The position numbers were made by a program, and so were the translations under genes. Shown here piece by piece: positions 23,560 through 35,600 of a stretch of 64,000 bases of DNA. Position 1 is the first letter of the stretch, and every line of letters begins with the position of its first letter. Source of the stretch: Megachile rotundata (taxonomy: Eukaryota > Arthropoda > Insecta > Hymenoptera > Megachilidae); the NCBI RefSeq assembly GCF_050947335.1, contig NC_134983.1, positions 3,968,001-4,032,000 of the forward strand, written 5' to 3'. The notes beneath the pieces are model-generated. The model saw only the letters and a program-made list of their open reading frames with translations. It made no database searches and was not told the DNA's origin.

Positions 23560-26500
23560 TATTATTATACAATTTTGAAGATGCCTATTGTGAGGTAGAC
23601 GTAATGGGTGGTGAAATGGTGTCTGGCAAGCACAAGTCGGACCTCCCACCTCCTCGTGGTGGCCACTGGAACGAAGGCGCTCTATGCTGTTCGGTGCGTA
23701 GGCTGCAAGTCGAGCACCCAACGGTGAAAGTGCCTCTGTAATAACGGGAGGACGGCGATCTCCTTGTGGCTGAGGAGCAGAATGCAGCCAAGGTAACCCC
23801 TGCCTGTCGTAAGAGGCGACTAAAAGGGGTGTTCGTGTCGTCACTTAAGTAAGTCCAATGATGTGCGAGGTGATGCCGGTGGGGTCTTCGGACCCTGGCA
23901 GGGACTCCCATGCCGGTAAAGCTCGAGCGGAGGATCGAAATGGGGCGGCATGAAGCGTGTGTCGTATGAATGGTTGTATGAATGGGTCCCGGTCAGTCCG
24001 CGATGGATATTCCCTGTAGACTAGCCAAGGGGTGGAGTAGTAGCCCCCCGACCGGGGCTGTGCAAGTTGGTGGATCCCGACCGCTGTCGTGGAAGATGGC
24101 CGAACCGTAAGACCTCTTGTGAGGCAAAGAGGCCCTGAAGCGATATGTAGAGTGAAGCCAACTTGTACAGCTGTCTGGAGCCAATGCAGGGGTTAAAGTC
24201 GTCGTGTCTGAGCGGGGGGATGGAGGATCCTGTTGGTCGCTGGTTCCTCATACTCGACGCTGCGTAGGGATATAAAATCGCAGCCCGTCTTGCCTGAGGT
24301 TTGGGTCAGGCGTCAGTTCGGATCTGGCGTCGCCCATTCGATAGGGGTGACGGTAAAAACCTATAGCATCAGCATGGCGCGGGCCTATCCCGTAACCTTT
24401 TCTTAGAGTCACTCGATGTCGATAGGGCCGACCACCTGACAAGCCGCTTCTCGGCTTCGCCATCGTATAAGTAGGGACAATATCTAAGGTGGAAAAGCCC
24501 GTTACTGCGGTAGGGGGTAGATTGGACGCTCGAAACCTTTGTAAAAACATCTTAATATGAATCATCATCGTATAAAAAAAAGAAAATTGAGAAGAAAAAT
24601 GGAGACTGGGGTGACGTGCCCAGTTTGGCCGACACCAGACAATGACGTGAAGGAGTCGCGAAGGGGCTGTAAGGGGAGCACGGTGCGCTTCCCCGTTCCA
24701 GTTTCCCACAGCGAAGCGTTGGATATGTTAGAATACAGCGACGCATCAGAAGATTGCGTAGGCTCAGTCATGACGAAAAACGAAGGTCGTTCTTCTAAAG
24801 AGGTAATCATGTCATCTGGCCTCAAAACTAAGGGGGAGTATAAACAAGATATTGTTGCGCGCCCGGGAGTAGGGGGAGATGTCCCGGTTCCCCCGGCCCC
24901 GGATGACGCTGCGAGGAGGAATCGTGGGGAAGGAGATATCTGTGTCACCAATGAGGAGGATACCAATTCTGTAACTAATGATGATCGAGAGGCCCAGTCA
25001 ATTGGCTCACAGGAGAAACGACGATCTTCTCCTAGACAGCTACAAGGGAGAATTTGTACAGGGCGTAGGTTATCTATTAGACGTAAGCCTAGGACGGCCA
25101 GACTACGACAGGTGACATACTTCAACAACGACGGTGATTCAACAATAACGACATCCACTACTTCGACGATAGCGGTGGAAGAGCTGGAAACTGAGGTAGC
25201 ATATGAGGCAGAGATCGCAAGGGGTACGTCCGTTCATGATACACCAGTAGTTGTGGCGGATGATGAGATAAGTGGGGTGAGGAGTAAAAGTAAGGAAGGG
25301 AAGTCTGTTGGCACGGCAGGAGCAATTAATGCAACCCAGGCCGATCGCGACGAGACACTACTGCCGAGTCCTGCTTCTCTGGCACGCGCACTAATGGAAG
25401 GCACGCTGGAAGTACTAGGCTGCAGCGCGATGTTGCCTAACTGCTCAATTGAGGATATTGTGAGCAAGTTGATCGAGCAGATGCTCATCCTAGAAAAGAT
25501 CGCATCAAGCTCGGGGTATCTCGAAAGCATACATGTAAAGACGATAAGGGAGAGGAGCCGCATTTTTCAAATGTCGTTCCTGCATGCCTGTATGCTGCTC
25601 TCATCTTTGGACGATGTACCTCGATTGCAGGAGAAGGTGAGAATACTTCAAATCCAGCTGAGGGAACGCACCGCCGAGTTGGAGGCTATGAGGAGGGAGG
25701 CGAGGGAAATGAAGCAAACGATCCTTAGCTACACAGAACGTGAAGAAGCAGAGGTACAACAACTATCGCATCAGACGATAAAAGTGGAAGCGCCGCTGCT
25801 TCCTCCTGAAGAAAAGAGAAGGACAGATTTCTCCAAATCTCCCCCAGAGTCAGTGAACATTAAAGGAAAGGAAAAGGGAGAAGAGGAGAAGTCTTCAAGT
25901 CTCTTCCAGCTCATTCTGGAAAAGATTAATCAGTTGGAAATTACGATCGCGGCCATGCGGGAAGAGCTCTTAAAAAACCGGGAACAAACTCTCTCCTTCC
26001 AGAGGAAGGCGGAAACTGACCCACAGAGCCAAATAGAGGACCTTGAGAGCAAAAAGAAACAACAGAAGGAGGAGAAAGTTTCGAACGGTACCCACAGGGA
26101 GCCCACTCCTCCTCGACGGGAATCCATCATCCAGGAGGACATAAGGTTGAAGGATGAACAAGAGCCTTTACTAGTGGCCTCCTCCACCGCTAAGTCTACA
26201 GCTCAGGCGGAAACGACTTGGAAGAAGGTGGTAGGTAGAAAGGAGGCCCGGGCCACCAAGAAAGAGGCAGCATCGAGGTCTTCGTCGCAATCCCAGGCGA
26301 CAGCAAGCAAGGCAGCTGGTGGAAAGCAGAAGGTAGCAAAGCAAAAGGTAGCAAAGCCTGCTCCCCAGTCGCCGAAACCGCCTAAGACTGCGACGGTCAT
26401 ATTGACACATGGTGAAGTAATGATTGAAACTAAAGCGAAGGTTAATCTTTCTGACGCGGGTATCACGGAAGTCATTAGTGAGATAGTCTTAGAAATCCCC

Positions 26501-27400
26501 TTAGAAGAGCGGGCAATCAAAGCGGAGGCATTAGCTAGGCTCCTTAGCAAGGTGTTTAAAGAGTCTGAAGCAACAATCGTCCATCCCATTACGTATGCAG
26601 ATTTCCGCATCTCGCAGATGGATGACTCTGTGACCTCAGACGAGGTGGCGACAGTGGTGGCAGCGACAGCAGGCTGCTCAGAAAAGGATCTGAAGGTCGG
26701 TACAGTCAAGATGGGATCTGACAGTTTGCTGGCCGTATTGGTGCGATGTCCCCTGCCCGCCGCAAACAAGATAGCAGCTAAGAAAAGGATCACGGTGGGA
26801 TGGAGCTCTTCGAAAATCATGATACTTCCCCCAGGGAATTTGCTACGTTGTTTCCGTTGCATAGACGATGGTCCAACTAGGCCAATTGCGGATGTGGACA
26901 AATGGTTTCGCTGGGCGGTATCTGTGATGTACGGCTGCGCTATGCCCCAGACCAAGGGAGACCGAAGACGAACAGCATACTGGTGGACGGATGATATTGC
27001 ACGGTTGCGCAGTAATTGTTTCGCTGCTCGCCGCCAGTACCAACGTGCTCGTAGAAAAAGTAGCTCCAATGAAACATTGGAGCAACAGCTGCTGGAAACG
27101 TACCGAGAAAAGAAGAAGACCATGCAGGAAGCCATCCGTGGAGCCAAGACACGGGCTCGTAATGCCTTTCTCGAATCGGCGAACCATGATCCGTGTTGCT
27201 GTCCCTATAAATTGGTATTACATGCTCTTAGAAAGTGCTAATACACTATAAGCATAAGCTTGTTCCCTGGTGGAAGGTTTTAGTGGGTATTGCGTCACTG
27301 CACTATAACGACGCCGAGTCCCACATAACCCATATGATCCATGGGTGTGCGTAAATGCATTTCCTTCCCCCGTAAAAAAAAAAAAAAAAAAAAAAAAAAA
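23560..27400 (+). mobile_element. R1-clade non-LTR retrotransposon, internally deleted
   Basis: GC-rich, about 3.84 kb. A 1-kb leader (with CCTGTCGTAAGAGGCGACTA, a sequence I know from insect retroelement leaders) precedes ORF1. After the ORF a short 3' UTR with GAGTCCCACATAACCC runs into A27 (27,374-27,400). Most of ORF2 (endonuclease, reverse transcriptase) is missing. The left edge is approximate; no target duplication was found. Confidence 0.85.
24557..27241 (+). pseudogene. Chimeric ORF1-ORF2 frame of the R1-clade element (894 codons)
   Basis: Residues 1-768 are a gag-like ORF1: Ser/Glu/Lys-rich N-terminal part, coiled coil at about 350-410, basic Ala/Lys stretch at about 560-610, then the R1-type RNA-binding region (ADFRISQMDDSVT, LLAVLVRCPLPAANKI) up to CFRC (768), the first half of a CCHC zinc knuckle. 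At about 26,860 the knuckle is cut and the frame continues without a stop into ORF2 sequence: YWWTDDIARLRSNC..ARRQYQRARR and NHDPCCCPYKLV, which lies between endonuclease and reverse transcriptase in intact elements. So one deletion removed the end of ORF1 plus the endonuclease, and a second removed the rest of ORF2. Translation may start at either ATG, 24,557 or 24,599. Confidence 0.85.
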
Positions 27401-28769
27401 GTAGAAGAAGAAAAGGCAGAGGCGCTCTTAGTCACGGAGAGGTCAAACTTCCAATTCTTTCAGGTGGACACCCCGTCATAATGATGAGGAAGGATCACCA
27501 TTGATCCTGTGGCACAGCCAATTCTTTGCTATGGTATTGGAGCTAGATACAACTAGGATGTTATTACAAGCTGTGTGACCGGTTGCCATAAACTGTGTTA
27601 AAGAAATCGATATGTCCTTTGTTCTTAAATTGAAAAAAATTAGTTATTAGTATAAAAAAAGTTGTTCTCATGGGCTAGCTATGTAGCTTAAATATGGAAT
27701 TGGTGCATTTGAAATAAAATTCGCCATCTTTATTAAATGGGAAATTCCTTTATTTATCTGTATTGAAGGGAGATTCAAAGTTCTTTTGTTTTTCCTTCTT
27801 CCGTTTTCCCCTCGCGTGCTAGACACGTTGCGATATGCACGTGCAGGTTTGATTTGTGTTAATATGTTCATTATTATGTTAAAGTTATATTAAAGAGACT
27901 TCTTGTGCTATTTATTTATCGCCCACGAAATAACTCAACAATCTGTGCAACGTTTTTTTATGACTAATAAAAATAATTAAAATACACGTCTTTATAGAGA
28001 ATTTGATTTTTTACAAAATTGGTTCTTTCACTTAAGTTGTGAAATTAAACGGTTAATAATTTGCAGCACTTTAAACATTGTATTTAAAAATTACTAGTTA
28101 TTTTCGATAGATTAATTTTAATTAATATTTTTTGTAAACCTTATCAAAAAATTTTGCTTTTTGTAAAAAATATTAAAGCGTATAAAATCAATAAAATTGG
28201 AAAATGATAAGAATCTTCTTTTAAAACTTCCACTAAAGTTTAAATGAATTAATAATTGGAAAAATATTTTCGTTAAAATTAAAATATATTTTCCGATGAT
28301 TCATGATTATAAAAGATACTGTTCCTCATCTATAATGAATGGTGAATAACTACTTTTAATGTCAATTGTAAAATTTGTTCGTTCTTACCAAATCTGGGGC
28401 CGTATAATAAGGATCAATTAATATCGACAACCCTGAACTTGATATGTGATTTTAATGTGGCTCCACATAGACACAATAAAAAATGCATTCCTAGACTCAC
28501 ATGTATTTTTAGCGGTAGTAACGATTGGCTCAAGTTGGTAACGCACAACAATTGAGTCAAAGAACAAGGGTAGTCGGCAAACGGCTCAAGTGGTCACTTC
28601 GGATGTCAGAACGACACATTGGGACTGTTCAATATACAGTAAAGGAGCGTAGCTTCCTTTACGTCCTTTCTTTCCTGCATGTCAAGTAGAAGGTTGTCGA
28701 CAGCAAGTATATAGAACCAGATTCGAAAGTCCAAAGAAGGGTTAAGAAGGCGTAGAATGTCGTATTCGG
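27401..28769. other. Intergenic DNA between the retroelement and the collagen 3' end
   Basis: 27,401-27,600 and 28,510-28,740 are GC-richer, but no frame or repeat is recognised; the rest is AT-rich. Confidence 0.45.
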
Positions 28770-29138
28770 TAGCTTCTACAAAAGACTTTTTATTTTATAC
28801 TCAATGCAGATACATACATAAACAAGTTATTACAATAGCCATACATCATACAATATGTGTATTATTAATTTAAATTCAATGTTACACGGGATTCGTCGCG
28901 CCCCGTAGCGGACGTCGATTGGCAGTTTCAACGGGACTTCTGTCCCCGGTGAATTTTTGGCATAAGCCACGAATAGGTAGCCACACGCTTATGGCGTTTC
29001 GTATTCATCGTTTCTCTCGGCAACGCCACACAAAGACGCGATAACTTAACTAACAGGTCCGATAATCTCGTTATATACACATAGGTTCGCTGCTGCTCTT
29101 CACGTCACTTCGTAACCCTTCTAACACTTAGATGCGTT
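28770..29138 (-). other. 3' UTR and polyadenylation signal of the collagen gene
   Basis: Follows the stop codon. A minus-strand AATAAA lies at 28,789-28,794, with cleavage expected 10-30 bp beyond. The proximal part is clearly more GC-rich than the intergenic DNA. The end is estimated from the signal only. Confidence 0.6.
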
Positions 29139-29615
29139 CTAAGCAGCTTCCGGAGTCTCCGTTGTTCGTTCTGTTTTACGGGACCGTCCTTTCTTTCGAA
29201 AATGGTACGGTATGCGTCTGTGTGGATTTCTTGTTCTTCCTACAGGAGGCTGCCTGTGGTATTGATAGTCAGGATAACGTGGAGGAGGCGGATACCGGAT
29301 GTTGCCTACTGCCTCCTGGTGTCCGTTCGATGTGAAAGGCTTTAGCTGGCTGCCGTCTTCGTTCATACGACGACGAATACAAACTGCGCAGCGACTGACG
29401 CGTGATGTGTGGTCAGTCTTCAATGTCTGCGGTAGAGGTTTACGGAACATCTCGTGTTCTTTGATGGTGGCTAGCCAGTAAGATGTGGCAGTGGAGAAGT
29501 AGTTGCAAGTGCCGAGACTTCGACACTCTATGAATGGCCTTGCGCGGAACTCTTCAAGACACGAACCGGGGGAGATCAAAGATTGACCACCACCACCTGC
29601 ACCTGCGTCCCTGTG
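29139..29615 (-). CDS. Collagen IV exon 25: end of NC1 and a 79-residue C-terminal tail
   Basis: Begins HRDAGAGGGGQSL, then SPGSCLEEFRARPFIEC, YWLATI and SRCAVC with the last five NC1 cysteines. The Lys in QTLK aligns with Lys211 of the sulfilimine bond. Family members normally stop within about ten residues of SRCxVC; this chain runs on for 79 residues, with a YPPPPRYPDYQY stretch and a basic cluster HFRKKGRSRK, to a TAG stop. No good internal donor that would remove the tail was seen. Confidence 0.93.
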   Translation of the reverse strand, partial: HRDAGAGGGGQSLISPGSCLEEFRARPFIECRSLGTCNYFSTATSYWLATIKEHEMFRKPLPQTLKTDHTSRVSRCAVCIRRRMNEDGSQLKPFTSNGHQEAVGNIRYPPPPRYPDYQYHRQPPVGRTRNPHRRIPYHFRKKGRSRKTERTTETPEAA

Positions 29616-32600
29616 CTGTAAATTTTGTCGAATGTTAGTTTGTTGTAGAGATTTAACTATCTATTATTCATACTTTATTGATATATCGACACTATCGTTA
29701 ATGCGAATAGAGAGAGAAGTTGTGGAATTTGAGCGAAGTAGAATGAACAATTAATTTTAGATTTACGGACGTTTAACGGCTACTTATACTTAAATTGAAA
29801 CTATGCTATAAAAATAAATACGTAGGATTCTACCATTCCATTTTCCATTGGCACACCCAAAATTGGAATTGAGAAATTTGGAAACTTGAAAGTTTAGAAA
29901 TTTGAAAATCTGTTAAGTTCAAAAGTTTGGAAGGAAAATTACAAAGGTTCCTTATAGAAAATGTTAAAATTTGTTTAACATGACTGCCACAGCAATTGAA
30001 AATTTGTATTTTTAATAAATCGTATCAAATGTTTCCAGAATATTTTTAATATTTATTCTTCATAGTTCGATGCAGTCAGTATAAGTATTTCCGGTTAGGT
30101 AAGTGAACAGATTTCTAATAGCATGCTTTACAAATTTGTATGAAAGTCTAAACGTCTTTGATATTATATACGTGACGCGGCAGTACAAAGTATTAAAGTA
30201 TTTGCAATTGAATAGAATTACAAATTTCAATAAGTTACTATTATAAATAAAAATAGATTTAAAAAATCTTGAATTTCATAAAAAATATATATGTAAATAT
30301 TTATTAACGTGTATAAGAATAAGAAAAGAAATTATTAAATGATAGAAAAAAATGTGTGTGCTATTATCTGAATATATTTACCATGAGGAAACTGTATCCG
30401 ATCCAAAGTTCGTCCCAACCACCCGGACACTGTGGTATTGTCATGGTTTGACTGTGCACCGCAATTGCACGAGTTGGTGCTTCACAAACGGAACATCTAG
30501 AAATGTATCTTCCAACTTCTGGTGCTGGTATCGGCGTCATGGACATAGGCATAGGTTCAGTTGTACTCAACCAATAACTGTAATCTTCGCGATTTGCATA
30601 ATCGCACACGTTGTTGATGCTACAGAACATGAAAGGCATGGTGGAGAATTTCCTGACGCAACTTCCGGCAGCACCTTGAACAAAAGATCGTCAATTAACG
30701 TTTCGAGGATCCATACATCTCTGGATTTTTAAATTTAAATCAGTTTTATATGTATTTCTTTCGATTTGTGAAAACATTCAAGATTTTCGAAATATCTAAC
30801 ACTTATATCGATTAAAGAAAATATATTTACAACTATCTATGTATGTGATAATTAGCGAGAGTTTACCAATTTTTAATGGTAATAAATTTATTAATGTTTG
30901 ATTTTATGCAAAAGCTGCATTTTGCATTTAAATTCAAATAGTGAACAAGTTTGTAATAAATTAGTAAAATTGATAAATTCCTGGTTGTAATAATTTTGAT
31001 TAAATTTATCAATTGTAATATTTTGATGTTTGTATAAATTGTAAACTGATACATATGTAATATAGATGTGTCAATGAATAAATAATAATTTTAATATTTT
31101 ATAGTATAGCAGTACTTTCATTAGTGGTATCATCACGTAAACCTCTTTTATAACATTATAATACATATATTAAGATACAGGCACTTCCAGCAACTCTGTT
31201 AGTTTGTTATCTCTATTAATTAACATAATTCAAGACATATCACAGTTTTTCTTTAAGATAATGTAAATTAATATTCACTCTATCATATAAAATAATTTTT
31301 AAAATGTTACAGTCCTTATGAACTAATGTAAGTTAATATCTACTGTATTATGTAAAATAATTTAAAAAATGTCACGATTCTTATAAAACAATATAAATTA
31401 ATATTTATTTTGTATGTAGTCATTGATTTAGGTTACATCCCCATATCAGATTCCAATACATTCATTGGTTATCTAGACATCAGTGTGGGGCGCATGCGTA
31501 ACGAATGCATATTAACGGGGAATTATATGACAGAGAATTAACGAGTAGTCATTGCGTTCCACTATCGAAATATTGTCATTACTAATTCGCTGAGAAGTAA
31601 ATAATAAATAAAACACCGAATTATCTAGGAAACCAAGTTTACAATTTTTACTTTTACGGTTTTCGAGCAAAAGATTTTTTTCTTACCCAGATCTTGTGCG
31701 TAAGGCTTTCCGTTACCCATTATGTGCAACAGGGAGAAACCATCCCAGAGTTTTACGGTGTTTTGTGGACATATAGGTATCATTTCAGATTGCGAGTGTC
31801 GAGCAAAGTAGAAGCCTCTGTTTCGTGGGCCCGGAGCTGGAGGCGCTGGAGGTCCTGGCAGTCCAGGATATCCTAAAAAATCGCAATTTAAAATTTTGTG
31901 ATATATAATAAAGAATAAAAGGTGTACATGATGTTATTGCAGTGTTTGGAAAACGGAATAAAATTGAAAAGTTATCAATCCATTGTCAATTTCTTTTTCT
32001 CAAATTGTTTCGGAATTTTATAGATTTTAGTCATTCATTAGGTTTGGCCATAATTCTTTCCTCCAAAATATTAATGTAGTAAGTTATCTATCAAAATTCT
32101 TAAATGAAAATTGAAGAAGAAAGAAACACGTTCCTCATCGACAAGTAACAAAGTTTAATTATGTCAATGTACTTCAATAGTCAAACGTTCCTAACATAAT
32201 ATTTTTATTTAATAATAGTTTTAATTCATTATTACTAGATTTAATAATAGTTTTGATTCAACAGCATAAATCGAAGATCATTAAAATCAGGAGCAAAATG
32301 ACTAACTAAGAATTACATACTTTAACTAAAACTAGCTAAAACTAGTGGAGCTAAAACTACTAAGTTCTCCATGATTTATAGAAGGAAATGTATGTTAAAA
32401 TAGAAGATTAGTTAATAAGTTATTATTTACCTGGAGGTCCTTGTCGTCCAACAGAACCGGGAGGACCAGCATAACCGGGACGACCTTGTTCGCCATCAAG
32501 ACCTGGAAGTCCTGGTGGTCCCATCATTCCTGGTTCCCCTACTCTTCCAGGCAAGCCGTCCTCTCCTGGTTCACCCATCATTCCTTGCTGTCCAGGGAAA

Positions 32601-35600
32601 CCTACATAAAAATTATTTATACAATTTTATAATTTTTATTATGTTTAATTGTTGCTATGATTAAACTGTGATATTTTTTATTGATAATACCTGGCAGTCC
32701 AGAAAGTCCTATGTCTCCAGGTATTCCTTTCCTTGGGAAAGGTGAAAATGGATTGGTACCTTGATCTCCTTTTGGTCCCTGTTAAGCAACATAATTCACT
32801 TAATTAACTCTTAGAATTAGAGGTTACGTGACTATTTGGTTGTATCTTATAGATAGGTTTTGTATGTTAATAATTGATAATAACAGTAGCTTATTCATTT
32901 TGACGGGTAGTGAAAGAGGTGACACGTACCCACTTTAGAGTACATTTGCGGTGCTACACAACAGCAGTTCACTTTCTGTTTACTTCTAGACATCACCGAG
33001 GATGATCAAAAATAAATTAAGGCCGCAAAATGTCAATTCATAACGAAAGTATTATAAAGGAATATTGATTCATAATAAGAGGAAGATTATTTATAAAATA
33101 GTAGAGCTATCAATTCATTTTTTATAATAGATTTGCTTTCTTTACATAATACATATTTGATTAACGAAGAAACGTAAAAGATTTATCATTTTTTCATAAA
33201 ATTTTCAGTGCAACGCGTTATGTGTTTACATAATATCGAAACTCATTATGGTAGTTTTCTTCAACAACCGTATCGAATTTTAATTTATCTCCACAAAATT
33301 TATGTATATTTATAATATAGTTCTAGTGAATTTAAACTAAAGTTGACACTACATTTACGGATGTATTTTTAAATCGAAACTAAAGTAGAAAAATAAATAA
33401 ATGAGGGATGATATGCAAAATAGCATATTCAATAACTCTTTATCCTGGTAAAAGTTCATGTACATTCTGGCAAAAGCTTCTTAATAATTTCTGTAATTTA
33501 AAATATTCCTTCACATCGTGGTTCCACACAGTCTAAGGAACGAAGAATATATTTTTCTCGAAAATGTCGGCAAGTTTTAAAAAATATAGTTGAAGGTAAA
33601 AGTATGAAGAAGAAAGTAATGATACTTTGCAAGATGTTTTAAAAATTGATGTATAAACGATCGAATGCTGGTGCTATATCAAATTTGGTGCTATTATAAA
33701 TTAATTGAAACATTCCTCAAAAGATTTGCAAGAATTTGAATATAAAAATGACGATGACAATTAGGATAATTTTTTGGTTACTTCGGGTGGTAACGATTGT
33801 TATAAATTAATTAGTTCAATTATTAATATTATAAAAGTTATATTATTAGTTATTATCTAAAACACTGATGATGTATTCTTGTATCAGTTATACAGTAGTG
33901 TATCAAAAATATCAGCCATAGTTACACAAAAAGGTAACAACTAACAATTCATTTTAGCTTAATGTAAATATTTAATTAATATTTCTGTCTATCATTTTAT
34001 AACATCTATTAACGAAAATAATATAAAAATTCTCTCGCTACTAACTATTTCGTCATAAATATTTTGAAGAATGTTTCAATTAATTCTTCTCAAGAACAAA
34101 GATGAATATGGAAGAAATCTTATTCTTTTATATATATTTTTATGTAGAACTATTATCTAGCGACTTATTCCGCAATGTTTGGGACACCTATAAACTGCAG
34201 ACTAACCTTTGGACCTGGAGAACCTGCCATTCCAGGTAAACCAGGTTCGCCCAAGTCACCGCGTTCTCCTTTTTGTCCAGGAAGTCCAGGGAATCCAGGA
34301 AGACCCGCATCACCTCTTTCTCCTTTCGCTCCTGTTCTACCATCAAGTCCAGGAAATCCTCGATCACCATGTTGTCCTTTAACAGAGATTCCAGGATAAC
34401 CGGCATCTCCTTGAGAACCTTTTTGTCCAGGTGGTCCAGGTGGACTCGGTAATCCTTGCAATCCTGGGGCTCCAGGGAAACCAGCGAATCCTTTTGGACC
34501 TGAACATCAAGACACACGAAATTTTAATCATATCTAATATTTCAAATTTTGTTTCTAATAAAAAATGTAAATATAAATATAATTCAGAGCTGCATTTACC
34601 GCGTGCATTTCTCTAAGCATTTTAACCATTTTTTAATAACATAATTTAAACTTTCTATATAGGATTCACTTTATAAAATGAACCTAGAATATTTACGTAT
34701 ACCTAAAATTTGAATTTGTATTTTAAGATTCCATAAAATGAGTGAAATGAAATTTAATAAACGAAATAGTAATTGAAATGGAGTAAATCAAGTATTAATA
34801 AAAAGAAATTAATAACCTTGATCTCCTGGACGTCCCTTTGGACCAGGAATGGTGAAACCAATCTCTCCACGAATTCCTTTAGGACCATCGGGTCCGTAAT
34901 CTCCAGGAGCACCTTTTTGTCCTGGAACTCCAGGGATACCCGGTATTCCATCAAGTCCAGGTCGTCCAGCTTCTCCTCGTTCAGCGAATTGACCAGGTGC
35001 TCCTAAAAATTATTATATTGATATGTTTCTTGTTATTGAGGGGTGGAAAATGTTTCGTTATTATTGTTTTATTATACTGCTATATATTATTAATTTATTA
35101 ACTATTTTAGTTTATTTTTACCTGGAAATCCTGGAGGTCCTTGATCACCAGGAAGTCCTGGGATTCCTGGCAAACCTGGGAATCCACTTGGTCCGTAGAA
35201 TCCCATGTCACCTTTCTCACCCTGCAATTATTTCATAAACAAAATTGATGAAATTTGTATTACATTTGGATCCTTATTATAACACAAGTAAAATAAAATT
35301 TTTAACGTGTGGTTAGTTTCAATGAGAAGAATGTTTATTAGGTTTAAGTAATTCTATGATATCAAATTATTGAATTGTCTGGAAATTATGAAGTAATTTT
35401 ATCGCTCAAAGATAAAAGCAAAGATAAAGATAAAGGTGTTTTTCAACCAAATTAATTTTTACGTAATAAAAATGTATATCTTATAATAATATAAACATTG
35501 TGCTGGTACTACAAATTAGAAGACACTTGTAATATGATTATTGCATAATCGTATTAGTGTTAACCAAGCTAGGGTGATTTTGTGAGCAAAAGCTCTTATT

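Noticed and set aside
23530..24709. Several minus-strand frames of 63-153 codons
   Set aside because: They lie opposite the GC-rich leader and ORF1 of the R1-clade element and lack any family motif.
26203..27147. 314-codon minus-strand frame
   Set aside because: Antisense of the retrotransposon ORF; the plus strand carries clear R1-type motifs.
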